A stretch of 64,000 nucleotides of DNA, from contig JAQFVV010000546.1 in NCBI GenBank assembly GCA_028023455.1, forward strand, positions 186,001 through 250,000, written 5' to 3'. Below, in pieces: positions 10,550-22,719 of the stretch. The position numbers and the translations under genes were made by a program. Under the pieces are notes generated by a model. The model saw only the letters and a program-made list of their open reading frames with translations, searched no databases and was not told the origin of the DNA. Source of the DNA: Epiperipatus broadwayi. Taxonomy: Eukaryota; Onychophora; Udeonychophora; Euonychophora; Peripatidae. Each line of letters starts with the position of its first letter. Within the stretch, counting starts at the first letter, position 1.

Positions 10550-12151
10550 TTACACTGGTCTCTTTCTGGGTCTTTTACAATCTCTTGGAATCCAGTTTAA
10601 GATTTCAATTGTCCATCTATTATCATCTCTTCTAGCAATATATCCAGCCCAACTCCACTTCAATCTTTTAATTTTTTCAATGAGGTCAGTAACACCTGTT
10701 TGTTCTCTTACCCATACATTGCGTTTTCGATCTCTTCTTGTTACTCCCAACATGCATCTCTCCATACTTCTTTGAGTGGTCTGAAGTCTCTGTATTGCTC
10801 TTCTATTAAGTGTCCAAGTCTCAGATCCATAAGTAAGAACTGGTAAAACACATTTGTTAAAAACTTTCCTTTTCAAACACATAGGCATATTTCCTTTTAG
10901 TATCAAGTTATTTCTACCAAAAGCACTCCAACCAAGTTTAATTCTATGATTAATTTCATCCATTATGTTTCCATCTGTATTAATAATCTGACCAAGGTAT
11001 TTGTAACTGTTAACTTCTTCTAATTCATCATAATCAATCTTTATTTTCATATTTTGAGCAAATCGATTAAACATTACTTTAGTCTTTTTAACATTTATCT
11101 TTAGTCCTACTTTCCTACTTTCATCTGATAACTCCTGCAACATTTCCTGCAGCTCTGAAGCATTATTTGCAAAAACAACTATATCATCTGCAAAATCTAA
11201 ATGACTTAAATAATCTCCATTTACTTTCACTCCTTTAGTTTTCCATTTTAATCCACAAAATACTTCTTGCAACACTGCTGTAAAAAGTTTTGGAGATATG
11301 GAGTCACCTTGTCTTACACCTTTCTCAATGTTGACTTTCCCAGTATCATTATGTAATCTAATTGTTGCTGTTGCATTTTTATAAATATTCTTTAAAATAT
11401 GACAATATCCTGGATCTATACCTTGATGATCCAATGCTTTAATCACTGAAGAAATGTTTATAGAATCAAATGCCTTTTCATAATCTACAAATCCAAAACA
11501 TAATGGCAACTCATATTCATTTGTCCTTTCTATAACTTCTCTCAATACCTGGATATGATCTACTGTACTAAAACCACTTTTAAATCCAGCTTGTTCTCTT
11601 GGTTGGTGGAAATCCAATGTTCTTTGTAGATGAGTTGTAATTATCTTGGTAAAAATTTTGTATAAAACTGATAAAAGGCTGATAGGTCTGTAATTTCTAA
11701 TATCTTCTTTATCACCTTTTTTAAATATTAATATTAATACTGCATTCTTCCAATCATCTGGTACATCTTTATCATTTAGACATTTGGTATATAACTTTGC
11801 TAAAAAAAATTCTATTTCTTCACCTGCTTCTTTTAATATATCAATTATAATTCCATCATTACCAGGAGCCTTTTCTTTCTTCATACATTTAATTGCATGT
11901 TTCACTTCTTCATTTAAAATTCTGGGCAATTCAGAAGATGTAATAGATATAGGAGGTACTTGTTCTTTATTACTATATAATTCTTGATAAAAGTCTTCTA
12001 CCCATTTCATAATGTCATCTCTCTTTTTAGTAATAATTCCATCTTTTTTTCTTATTGCAGATATAAATTTCCTACCAATACCAAAATGTTGTTTTACATT
12101 CTTGAGACTTTTATTTTCTTCTACAGCTTTCCTTGCTAGTTCACAGTTATA
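10550..12151 (-). pseudogene. RTE reverse transcriptase
   Basis: The largest open piece (12010-10550, with frame open upstream to the TAA at 12152) encodes a full non-LTR reverse transcriptase. Visible motifs in order: KEKAPGNDGI, IRNYRPISLLSVLYKIF, QAGFKSGFSTVDHI, GFVDYEKAFDSI (catalytic Asp), GVRQGDSISPKLF, LDFADDIVVFA (catalytic FADD), SYKYLGQII and the C-terminal LTYGSETWTLNRR block typical of RTE. The catalytic residues are intact. The frame is the same as the 12152-12631 segment, so one nonsense codon separates them. The C-terminus ends early (KRPRKRPV, stop); the 57.9-kb copy shows the expected RPHERWMDEIRK continuation. Confidence 0.9.
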
Positions 12152-12686
12152 TTACTTTCTTATATCATTTTCAACTCTTTTCCATACCATTTTACAAAAT
12201 TCGAGATATTCAATCCTTTTTAATGCATCATTTTTGTATATCTTCATATTCCTTCTTTTCTTCATAAATTCTCTAGTCTCAGTAGAAATTTTATTGGTCA
12301 ATTGCTGCTTTTTTCTACCAGCTATCTTTGTTGCAGTTTTTAAAAGTGTATCAGTTATTTTCATATTAATTTCATTCAAATCTGAATCATGTTCAAAATC
12401 TACTAATACTTGAAACCGATTTGTAAGTTCTAATTTAAATTCATTAGAATGTTTCTGAAGATTAGGAATATCAACTGTAAAAATTGTTTTTCTTAATAAT
12501 TTTTGTCTCTCTAGTTTTGCATTAACACGTATCTTACATCTTACTAATCGATGATCACTTCCTGTGTTAAATTTATTAAGAACATTACAATCTTGAAATA
12601 TGTATTTTCTGTTAGTCAAAATATAATCCAATTCTGCTGTACCTTCATTGGGATGCTTCCATGTCCATTTCCTTTTAACATTTTTC
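12152..12686 (-). pseudogene. RTE endonuclease C-terminus and linker
   Basis: Contains KWTWKHPNEGTAELDYIL and TGSDHRLVRCKI, the final conserved blocks of the apurinic-like endonuclease (catalytic Asp-His in SDH). A linker of about 130 residues before the RT follows. It is offset by one base from the N-terminal EN frame and ends with an in-frame TAA at 12152-12154, after which YNCELARKAVEEN reads on in the same frame toward the RT. Confidence 0.85.
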
Positions 12687-13394
12687 TCAAAAAAAAAAAG
12701 AATTCATAATATAAAGTTTTTCTTTTTCAGCAAACTCCACTAGTCTATGTCCTCTCTCATTTCTATTACCATAACCAAAATTACCTACAGCACTTTCATC
12801 TTTCATTTGTTTACCAATTCTAGCATTAAAGTCTCCCATAACAATTTTAAAATGTTGTTTACTCTGATCGAAAGCCTTTTGTACATCCATATAAAAATCT
12901 TCTACTACTTCATCACTATGAGAACTTGTTGGGGCATAAACCTGAATTATCTGCATTTGGTATCTGCTATTAAGTTGTATAACTAATCTTGCCACTCTGT
13001 CTGATACACCATCAATCTCCACAATGTTGTTCTTCCACTTTTTATTTATAATGAATCCTACTCCACTTGTATTTCCAATATTTGTGCCTTTATAATAGAG
13101 TACATGTCCACTTTTTAAATCAATTGTCTCTTCACCTTTTCTTCTAACTTCACAAAGTCCAATAATGTCCCATTTAATATAAGACAGTTCTTCTTCTAAT
13201 TCTTGCAATCTTCCTTCACTTGAAAGTGATCTGCAGTTGTAAGTACCTAAATAAAAAGTCATCATCAAATGGCAGCCTGGGTCTGCAATCAGGGGATTCT
13301 TAGCACCCTCCACCTTCAGCCACCAACTGCTACCTTGGTTGGTGATTTTCCAGCCTCCTGGGAATAAGGGCCATGATTTATTTTTGTCTGTCAT
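12687..13394 (-). pseudogene. RTE apurinic-like endonuclease, N-terminal part
   Basis: Starts at ATG 13394. A second pair of ATGs at residues 44-45 (MMTFYLGTYN) sits right before the domain and may be the true start. EN blocks: GTYNCRSL (Asn53), IIGLCEVRR (Glu82), GVGFIINKK, IIQVYAPTSS, IVMGDFNARIG and NERGHRLVEFAEK. This enzyme nicks genomic DNA for target-primed reverse transcription. The frame runs out at NSFFF in a homopolymer (ten A on the plus strand), where a one-base change restores continuity with the next segment. Confidence 0.9.
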
Positions 13395-13702
13395 AATTGT
13401 ATATATGTATTAGAAAAAATATTTATCATTTACACAAACATTTATTCTGCCTTATCAGGCAACTGAGAGGAAAGGCCATGGTGTTTCTTGATCTTAAGCT
13501 CAGAGCTAAAAAGCCAATAAACTCACCATGCTGGCTAATGTGTGTTGGTGAGCAACCCATCCATGTTCGTATATAAGAAAATCACAAAAACAGCGAAAAA
13601 AACATATGGAGTGGACATTAGGAATTTGCCCTGGTCGGTTCCTTTAAGGCCTCCAAGAGGAATCAAAGAGTTTCCTTTCAGTTAATAGCAAATTTCTTTA
13701 TG

Positions 13703-13706
13703 CAGC

Positions 13707-13740
<34 letters not shown>

Positions 13741-13741
13741 G
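13703..13741. repeat. (CA)n(TA)n microsatellite
   Basis: About 11 CA units followed by about 8 TA units, immediately upstream of the RTE leader. Confidence 0.9.
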
Positions 13742-14470
13742 TAACCTTCTGGATAAGCACCAGAAATATTGATTGTGATTATATAGTACTGTATTCTTAC
13801 TAAAAAAAATGAAATAACCTGAAATTTTTTTATTTTTTATTAATGACCTAAAACTATGTTTAAAAGCATTTACAGATATAATTTGAAGGTTTTGAGATAT
13901 TTAATATTTTTCTTTATTGAGTAATTAATGTTAAAAAAGGGGTTTGCTTGTCACAGAAATTGCCAGTTTAGTTTGAGTTGATCCAAGTTTGTTTTATTTG
14001 TCTGCAGAACAGTATTTATATTTGTTTAGATAATTCTCTGGTTTATGTGCTTATAATACTTCAATCCATAGTTTAAATAGTGCAATATGTTTGTCTCATC
14101 ATTATAGAAACTGTCATTTTAGTCAGATCACTTTAGTACCTGTAGTACAGTATTTATGGATGTTCATGTATGCTTGTTCCATCTTTCAGCTCCATTTTCC
14201 ATTTATGTACTTCATTTTGTACTACCAAATATCACATCTCATAGCAAAAACATTTAATTTTATATCCATAACTTGGATAACCAGCTTAAATAAAATTTAA
14301 ATCAATAACTGTACCAGTGGATTATCAGATACAAATACACTATTAAATATTTTATTTGCTAAAATAATAATAATTTTTTTTTATTTTGTTACTTTAAAAA
14401 TGTAAAATATTCTTGGTTAATTTTTTAAATATTTTTTTTAAAGACAAAATAATTTTTCTTTCTTATCCAG
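13742..14470. other. Intergenic, no gene seen
   Basis: Two loosely similar stretches (about 13955-14050 and 14095-14190), each with ACAGAAATTGYCA/ACAGTATTTAT-like words, suggest a decayed tandem repeat. No coding sequence is supported. Confidence 0.4.
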
Positions 14471-15752
14471 AGTAATCAATGGATGCCAGAAGGCTTGTGC
14501 ATAAAATTCATATCTAGTGCCTACTCATCCAATATCCTCAGACTATCTCCAGCTTATGGCTTTTATCAGTGAGGAGGCTTGAATATGAAAGCAATGCACC
14601 TAGATCTTAGGACCTAATGCAACTTGCTAGAAGCTACCCTTTATCTCTATTTAACTACAAAACCAAGAGTCTAAAATGTAAAACATAATGTTTAATCCAA
14701 GCTTATTACCTTATATAGTCATATAGGTCTGAACTCAGTCCAGTATTCATATATTTTGGTGTTTTTGGCTTTTTAATAAACAAAGCCACTACTATCCTAT
14801 TAGGCAGAATTGATATTAAACCATAAAATATCACTTGATCACCATTTCATATGCTTGCTCAAGCTATTAAAACAGGAAAAACTCTTCATACAGTAGTGCC
14901 ACTCAATGCAAGCAGAATTATCAATGGTTGCAAGGTTTGTGCATAAAATCTCTATCTAGTGCCTACTTAACCAATATCCCCAGACTAGTTTCTAGCTTGT
15001 GGCTTTCATCAGTGAGCCTTAGAACTGAGAGTACTGCACCTAGATTTTAGAATCTAATGCAATCCCCCTAGCAGCTACCTTTTATCACTACTTAATTATA
15101 AAACTATGAGTTTAAAATTGAAAACAATATTTTCAATTCAAGTTCATTAGCTTATATAGTCATATAGGTCTGAACTCAATTTGGTACCCCTATGTTTTGG
15201 CATTTTTGGCTCTTCAATAATCATAGTCACCTCCATCATATTATGCAGGGTTGGTATTAAACCAATAAACATCACATGATCACTAATTTTTCATGTAATG
15301 TTTAGTGGTTTAATACCAATCCTGCCTAATAGGATAGTGGTCACTATGATTATTAAAGAGCCCAAAACACCAAAATGAATGGGTATTGAATTGAATTCAG
15401 ATCTATATGACTATATAAGCTAATAAACTTGAATTGAAAATATTATATTTTCAATTTTAGATTTATAGTTTTTTAGTTAAGTACAGATAAAAGGTGGATG
15501 CTGGAGGGTTGCATTAGATATTGAGATCTAGGTGCAGTGCTCTCAGATCCAAAACTTCTCACTGATAAAAGTCAAAAGCTAAAAACCAGTCTGGGAATAT
15601 TTGAAGAGTATGCACTAGGTAGGGATTTTATGCATAAACCCTTTTGCATCCATTGATTACTCTGGCTTGCACTGAGTGAAAGTACTGTATGAAGAGTTTT
15701 GCCTGTTTTACCAGCTTGAGAAAGCATAAGAAATGGTGATCATGTGATGTTT
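14471..15752. repeat. Dispersed repeat in direct-direct-inverted arrangement
   Basis: The first unit begins near 14471 and the second near 14916 (the shared TCAATGG word is offset by 445 bp). The third is inverted and ends near 15660-15752. Units 2 and 3 form a 918-bp imperfect palindrome (about 14835-15752) centred near 15290. Shared blocks include TTGTGCATAAAAT, ATATAGTCATATAGGTCTGA and AACATCACATGATCAC. Related fragments occur at 46.68 kb and 59.2 kb, so this is a dispersed family, probably a non-autonomous element. No ORF. Confidence 0.8.
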
Positions 15753-17380
15753 AGTGGTTTAAAACAAAGTATACTAAAATATACATGGTAAATAATTTAA
15801 AAATTACTAAAAGTTATTTTAATGAATATTATACCATATTTGTAACTATTACACTACAATGTGTTATGAATAAAAAAATAACTCATCAAGCAGATATAAA
15901 TAGAACTCTAAAACAGTTTTTTTTCATAAAATGCATTGCTACCTTTTGCTCTTTAAGCTCAGCTGTGATGCAGAAGATATGAGCTAAATTTGAGTAAAGT
16001 TAGAAAAACATTCAATTTGATTTAATGAATGAAATTGCCGTGCTTAACTTATTAATTGCATGCTCAAACATCTTTTACTTAATAATCATATATACTAATT
16101 ATTTAGCTATGTTCCTGCATTAAAGTGAAATTTTAATATTATACAAGAATGTTTTTCTTTTACAAACATCATCATTATACTAATATCCAACACATTAATA
16201 ATAATAAAAATATGTTAAATAGTATTTTTAGAATTTAACCTATCTTTTCAAATTTTATTGCAATAATTGAAAAACTCAATGGCTTGACCTGAATGTTTGA
16301 CATCAAAATCCCTAATAGGTTTAGGATAAAGTAGAATATACCTAGAAAAAGTCTTTGCACTGTGTAACATTTTTTATGCTTATTGTTGTTTTCTATTGCC
16401 ATTTAAATGATTTCTGAGTAATTATGTATAATAAAAAGTAATATATCAAGTTTTGTTATTATAATGTGTTTTATGCATAACAATATAAAAAAAAAAATCA
16501 GTAAATAGGTCACATTGTAATATACGTATATGTAAAATAAAGAATATATATATAATTTCTGCAATCACACTTTTGCTATCATTTATTTTATATAAATATA
16601 TTAATGATTATTATTAATCATTTAATAAACTAAGAGTTACAGTATTATGTCTAAACTTTAAACATAAACTCTAAACAAAATTAGTTTCCATAACTGTTTT
16701 TTTTTTAAATATAAACACATATTGTCATTAATTCAACTTCATCTCTTTTTTCCATAACAATTATTTTTTTTACTTTCATTTTACTTTGATTAAAATAAAA
16801 ACTCTTCTTCATATGTATTATTTTTAAAGATATATTTAAAGCTTTCATTGTATGTTTGATAGAAAAAAAACAATTGTATTAATCTTTAACTGGATTTAAA
16901 GTTTATATTTAATCTAAGAGTGATATGACATCGTTAGGTTAATAAATGATTATCAATAATTATCATAGGGTTTATGAAAGGTGAGCGGTTCCAAAGATGG
17001 AAGTGCAGGAATTTTGATTCTTATAAATCAAATTGTAATAATTTGATTTTGATGGACACTGAACAAATGGTGATTATAATTTGAAACAATCGAAATGCAT
17101 GAAATGCATGTTGAGGAATATTTATTTTCATCATATGTTTTATTTCATATGTTAAAAGAATGTGTGGAGAAATGACAGTTGTAAATATACATCAAAAAAC
17201 TACCTAAACAATTTTAAGTAACAATTGTTAATTGCTTACATACTTTTATGAAATATAATTGTGGGTATATGTTTCAAAAATGGTCTTTTCTTCCTTCTTT
17301 ATCCTTAGAAGTTTATGCTTAATAAAGATTATGATTAAATAATCAATGTGTTGATTATGTGGATATGATGTATTGTGCCA
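15753..17380. other. Intergenic AT-rich region, no gene seen
   Basis: No protein or RNA feature supported. A short exact direct duplication GAAATGCAT occurs around 17093-17108. Confidence 0.4.
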
Positions 17381-17384
17381 GTCA

Positions 17385-17545
17385 AAATATGCTTATCCAT
17401 CTAACACGAGCTGGAACTCACAAAATGTACTTCAAACCCAGTCGAGCCCGAGATTTTGATCAGGGACCAGCCTGGATTCGAACCCACTCTCCAAGCCCCA
17501 GATCAAACACCTAATGGACAACATAACAATGATGGCCCACGAGAA
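17385..17545 (-). mobile_element. Possible tRNA-derived SINE (type B)
   Basis: On the minus strand GGGTTCGAATCC (17474-17485) is a perfect RNA polymerase III B box. About 53 bp upstream GGGCCATCATTG is a weak A box, with GGTGTTTGATCTGGGG between them as in tRNA-like heads. The body runs on to GGATAAGCATATTTTGACTG. GC content is clearly above the surroundings. I did not find a convincing target duplication. Confidence 0.5.
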
Positions 17546-17884
17546 TTAATTCTTAATCCAGCCCACTAGCAAATTGGAGAAACAAAAGACTCATGGACTT
17601 AAACATCTATATAAACAACTTAAACTCTAAAGACATTTCAAAGATAAAATCTAAGATAATTAGTTAATAGGGGTTTTACTAATGAAATAGCTATGGGAAA
17701 TTAGTGAATTGGATTGATTTAATAATGAGACAGAAACTGATATATGATGAATTAAAATATATTTATTGACAATTGTTGTTGGCAAATGCACGCAGGCATT
17801 TTATTTATAAAGTAACATTACTCTAGGCCATTTAAACAATAATTGATACGTTGGCTATTATTTAATTGATCCAATATTATTTAA

Positions 17885-19601
17885 TGGAAACAAATACTCT
17901 ACTATATAACTAATCATTACATTAACTTTTATTAGTTATGCCCTTTCATCATCAGTTCGTGTGGCTATTGTACGTGAAATCTAACCAAGTCTGGAGTGAA
18001 ACTTAATAATACATCTGACTATAATAATTTTATATATCAACTATGGGCTTATAAAGCATCCCAGATAGCTTTAGATCGAATGGGTTTTCAAGAATGCTTC
18101 GGATCAACGCCGAAGACTGCATATTAGGAAGGGAGAGTTGGCTATAACGATTTTACTAATACACTAGGCACAAGTAAAATATAATAATAAAGTGGCTCTG
18201 CGGATGGAAGAATAGTTTTAGGGTTTTTGTGACAAACAACGGTTTACCCAATAACCGATCGTCATGCTGCAAAAGGGAACCTTTATTTGGTTCATAAGAA
18301 ACGGTGGACTTACGTGCTAATCTGGCCCGTAGCTCAGACTTCGCTACTGCACTACCCTATAAGAGAAGATGTGCTGGCAACGCCGTGGCTCCATCTTATA
18401 TATAAAACAGCACAACGAGAAAAATATTAATAAGTTTCACATCCGCCAAGCCGAAGGATATTATAAATGAAATATCACATATTAAATGAACACAAGTTTA
18501 TCAGCTTGATCAAAAGAGCCAACTCTTCTGTAGCATGAGAAATATGTATATGCTACTGATGGGAATATATACAAACTTTACTTTATCCCGTTCAATCTCT
18601 TTAGTTATCTATAACTACTAAACTTTTAAAAAGGAGAAAAAGTATATTTAATAAGGGACTTACGAATACTTTACTAAAAAAATATACTTATGATTACACT
18701 CCAGGCTAGTTTAATCTTTAGTAATGTAATAATTAAAGGTTGAAAAGCCACATTTTACATTTATAATAATTAATTTACTAAATGACAAAATATGAATTTG
18801 GGTTTCAAAACAGCGCACGAAATGACGCTATATAAATAATAATATGAAGATGTTAAATTTATATGTTTAAAAACATATTCTATAATTAAATGCACGCTGT
18901 TTCGAAACATAGGCACAATTAATAATAATTAAAAATAAGCAAAAGAAAAGCAAAATATAACTGCAGTGATTAAATTATATAGCAAAACATTAATTAACAC
19001 AGAAATTTACAAAAGTATTTCATATTATAGAATTTAAAGATTATTTGAAAAACAATTTAGAAAGACGTTTCGATAATATGGTTAGCTAACCTGTTTTTGA
19101 AGAAATCATGACTGTTTTTGAAATTCACAGAGCTCTGCTATTTTAAATAATATTATAACAGTTCTGTCACTGGACTGGATAGATTCGAGCTGGAACGAAG
19201 GTGAGTTCTTTGGCGGCTTATGGCATGTTCTTATTCAGTTGCAAGATGATTTAAAATGTTGTTGGAATGACGGCAATTCCCTTTTAGTGGCTTATGACAT
19301 CTTTTATTTGGTGTAAGCTTGTTGGTTGTTGCTTCGGCGTTTCACCACGGGAACGGCAGCAAAATTTTGCCTGACTTTAGCCGGACATGGAAAAATTAAA
19401 CAATTTATAACTTGGATAGTAATAGCTCTTCAAAAGCAAGATGGAGTATATCTTCCCACTTAAAATAAGCCCTATTTATACATTTCGACTAAACTTTAAC
19501 ACCTTTTTGGAATTTCATTAGCCTCGGGACCAATTGACTTTTAATTAAACAAAATAATATAATCCAATTTCTACAACAGATAACGTCTCCGAGGTGTTAC
19601 A
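17885..19601 (-). mobile_element. Possible solo LTR
   Basis: Read on the minus strand it starts TGTAACACCTCGGAGACG and ends TTTCCA, with TTTAA on both sides (17880-17884 and 19602-19606). A TATAAATAGGG lies about 120 bp from the start and an AATAAAGG near 18271. GC-richer blocks contrast with the surrounding DNA. No ORF is present. The short duplication is weak evidence in AT-rich sequence. A decayed, unrelated region is the alternative. Confidence 0.35.
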
Positions 19602-19606
19602 TTTAA

Positions 19607-21520
19607 TTACTTAAAATTATTAAAATATATAAATTATATAATTTGATTTAGTTTCATTAATTAAATTCTTTTTTAGGTGTTAAAGAATGTTAAAGCCTAG
19701 CAGAAGGAACGGTATTCTGATTTAATGATAAAGTTTTTTGTTGCAAACAAAAATCAATCAGTAAACTAGATTTTACTTTTTACCTGGGGTGCAGTCACTA
19801 ATTGATATCTTCTTTACACAAAATTCTCATTTTTAATTACAAACGGATGATTTTTATTTTACCGAAATAAATAACTTTTAACATATTTGTTTTTACAATA
19901 TTATTTGTTTATAATAAAAAAAAAAGCAAATTTAAAGAAAATACTTTAGTTTCAATTATATATGTAAAACATTAAATCAGAAAAACGTTAAATATAATTT
20001 AAAGAAAATGTTTTACAGTATCTTTATTTATTTAAACTTAAATATATATATATATACAAATCATTTTGCCGTTATTCCCAGGTTTAAATTATCCATCCAC
20101 ATACGAAATAATAGCGAATATAATTAAGAATTGACTGAAAATTAATAAAACATTTTATAATAAATTATGAGCATTTCTCTGCTATAATTTTATCAAACCT
20201 GTCTAATTATAGCGTGTTTCGTATGTAAATGGATGATGCTACTCAAGCAGCCATTATAGCAAAGTTTTCCCGATCGACTTATATATAACATTTTTACATT
20301 TAACATTTTTATATTTAAGATAGGTTCAAAACTAGTTCAGACGAGTAGGTCATTAGGTTGATGGTGAAACGGAAAGGGATTGGAGGTTTCCGTTTCAGTA
20401 TACAAAATTGTTCCTATTTAATTAGTCCAATAATAAAAAAAGTATTAAAAATGAAATTACTGTATTTTATATATACACATATTTATAATAGATTTTTGGT
20501 GTAAAATCAAATATGAATTTTTTATGCTTTATTTTAATTAGTAATATTGGGCAGCAAGCAGTAACTAACCCTCCCTCAATTTTGTACTATTGGTATGTTA
20601 TGCTCTTTGAAAATATGCAAGTACCCAAGTAATTTAAACCTCAAGCTAATTTGTATGTCCAGTGATTGAATTTGACATTAAATTAGCAGCTATCTATTTT
20701 ACTGATCTAATAGAGATAATTATTGTGGTAATTGATATAACGTCAATGTATATATTTATATTAAAATTAAAGTAAAATATCGAGGCTCAACTGGGTAAAG
20801 TAATCATGTGATTGTTGCAATGATGATTATTGTGCCACATAGTTATTGAATAGTTTGGCTTAAATGTGGTCATTTAGAGAAGCTGCATATATTTTTTAAA
20901 AAACAAAAACAAATGGTATTAATAAACATGATGAAACAATAAAATTACCATCCATATGAAAGAGTTTCACAACACAAATGAAAGAAAACATCCCACATTT
21001 AAGACAAACTATTAAACAATTACAAGACACATTTAATCACACCACAATCTTCCATGAATATGATATAGTAAAAAATATGTATTGAAAGCATGATACGCAA
21101 TAATGAAGGTAAATATTTAAAAAAACTTCCTTTTCTGTGAGTATTTTCATTTTACCAGTGTAACATTTATTTATATACGTTGCAAATATATTGGCATTTG
21201 GTAAAAGCTAAAAAATAAAAGTAAATTTAGATTTTTTTTTTTTGACTAATTTTTTTTTTTAAAAAAAAAAAACGTACAATGAAAGTTAAATTATTCTTTC
21301 GTTTTTTTTTTATGTAATTAGAAATGAAAGTTAGAATTGGAGAGAACAAAAGACACAAATTACCAATCTAGATAAGAGAAAGTAAAAATATTTCAACTAA
21401 TTAAAGATGGCAGAATTATGCTGAAAAAAATAAAGACTTTGTAACATAAATTTTATAAAGAATATATAAGATTATCAACGTATATTTTGACAAACAAAAG
21501 TTATGCGCAGAGTCTGAAAA
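19607..21520. other. Intergenic AT-rich region, no gene seen
   Basis: Only simple AT runs and the small hairpin at 20090-20236 are visible. Confidence 0.4.
20090..20236. repeat. Small inverted repeat (MITE-like)
   Basis: CATCCACATACGAAATAATAGCG on the left is matched by an inverted TAGCGTGTTTCGTATGTAAATGGATG on the right, around an AT-rich loop. Confidence 0.6.
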
Positions 21521-21532
21521 CTGGACCTCTAG

Positions 21533-21542
21533 TATAAAAAGG
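21533..21542 (+). promoter_or_regulatory. TATA-box-like motif
   Basis: TATAAAAAGG opens an unusually GC-balanced 190-bp leader (ends near 21725) before the small ORF at 21721. It could be a host promoter or the promoter of an LTR-type repeat. Confidence 0.35.
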
Positions 21543-21720
21543 AGGGATTCGGTTGGATGAACATCTTGGTTTAGCTGATATTCTTTTGGTTGGTTTTGGA
21601 TTAGAGAATCCAGACCACTCTACGATGATCTTTAGCTGACATCATTACCGATGGACACCAGAGAAGCTTACGCGATTAGCCTATGGAACCAGCACCAAGA
21701 TCAACTAATAATCAAAGGCC

Positions 21721-21936
21721 GTGAGCTCAATTCAATCCCGAAAAACTATGCATAGTTATCTACTATTGAATTCACAAAACTTACCAGTAAGTTATACTTC
21801 ATTACTCCTGACTGTGACCAAATTAAACGTTTTCAAACAATTTCTAAAAGTATGTTTAAACAATCCTGATAGAGACATTAATTTTCTTGTACAAGAGACA
21901 TCCATTTTTTTAAGGAAATTTCTAGAAGAAATTTAG
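21721..21936 (+). CDS. Unrecognised small ORF
   Basis: The open frame has only a GTG at its first position; the first ATG is internal (MHSYLLLNSQN, about 21748). The translation is amphipathic (SYTSLLLTVTKLNVFKQFLK) and ends at KFLEEI. I recognise no domain. The only support is its position downstream of a TATA-like motif and a leader of different composition. It may be chance. Confidence 0.2.
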   Translation: MSSIQSRKTMHSYLLLNSQNLPVSYTSLLLTVTKLNVFKQFLKVCLNNPDRDINFLVQETSIFLRKFLEEI

Positions 21937-22596
21937 ATATGAACAGTAATTGTAAAATTGTTTTTTATTAATTGATTCATGTCTGAGTTGTGTTCTCTCT
22001 AATTTACTAGATAAGTAATTTATTTCAAATATTTTTTTTTATCTATTAGAATAAAAATATTTCTAATACCAATTTTCATTTGTGCGTTATTAATAATAGT
22101 TATTATTTTTTTATTATTAAATCTATTAGTAGTTTAATAAGATTTAAAAATGTAATTTACCTTTGCCAATATGTTTGAATAAGCCCAGGAATAATAATCT
22201 TAAAAAAATAATTCTCATTACGGTATGATGTAATACCGATTAGTTTAAAAGTATTTTTTTTTTATTTGTGAGATGTTATATGACGATTTCAGCGAATTCT
22301 TAGGAATTCTGGTGCCCAGATTAAATAAATTAAAAGCTGATTTTGTCAATAGCACAATTCTCAACAATTAATAGGCCGAGTTGATCAGGAAATATAGCTA
22401 TGTTTTTAGAATAGAAATATACCTTTCTTCTTTTTTGACATAGCTTGATCAACTCACGCGCAGTTTATATTAGCGTGTAGAGGCCTAGCAAAACGGAAAA
22501 CGTTATACCAGATATTCTGTTAACTAAGAAAAAAAGAAAAGTAGTAACAATTGAAGTATTATCTCTGCAATGACCACATGATTACTTTACCTAGTT

Positions 22597-22705
22597 TTTT
22601 TTTTCATATGTCATAGCATCGGCCAGGAAGTGAACCCACAACCGTCTGCAACCAACTACTTGCTTGCATGGCGGCTGTGATACCTCTTGGCTAACAACGC
22701 AAGAC
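22597..22705 (-). mobile_element. tRNA-derived SINE (type A), A-tailed, 14-bp TSD
   Basis: Second copy of the SINE at 3.0 kb. A box TTAGCCAAGAGG and B box GGGTTCACTTCC on the minus strand, ending GATGCTATGACATATGA plus a run of about ten A. The flanks TACTTTACCTAGTT (22583-22596 and 22706-22719) are an exact target duplication. An A tail and a duplication of this size fit mobilisation by an L1-type LINE. Confidence 0.9.
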
Positions 22706-22719
22706 TACTTTACCTAGTT

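Larger units (their letters stand above)
10477..13700 (-). mobile_element. RTE-type non-LTR retrotransposon, near full length
   Basis: This LINE carries one long ORF in EN-RT order, a 5' leader of about 300 bp (13395-13700) and a very short 3' end, as is usual in the RTE clade. The 3' end runs from CATCCTTTAGTGAATTGATA to GGTTGAGG followed by (AT)n. Two other RTE copies lie at 48.2 kb and 57.9 kb. Comparison with the latter shows that this copy lost about 55 bp near the C-terminus, giving an early stop at 10550. Lesions: a frameshift at a 10-bp A run (12690s), a nonsense TAA at 12152-12154, and the C-terminal deletion. Confidence 0.9.

Noticed and set aside
11784-13000. Plus-strand frames at 11784, 12012 and 12747
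   Set aside because: Antisense to the RTE ORF; no independent support.
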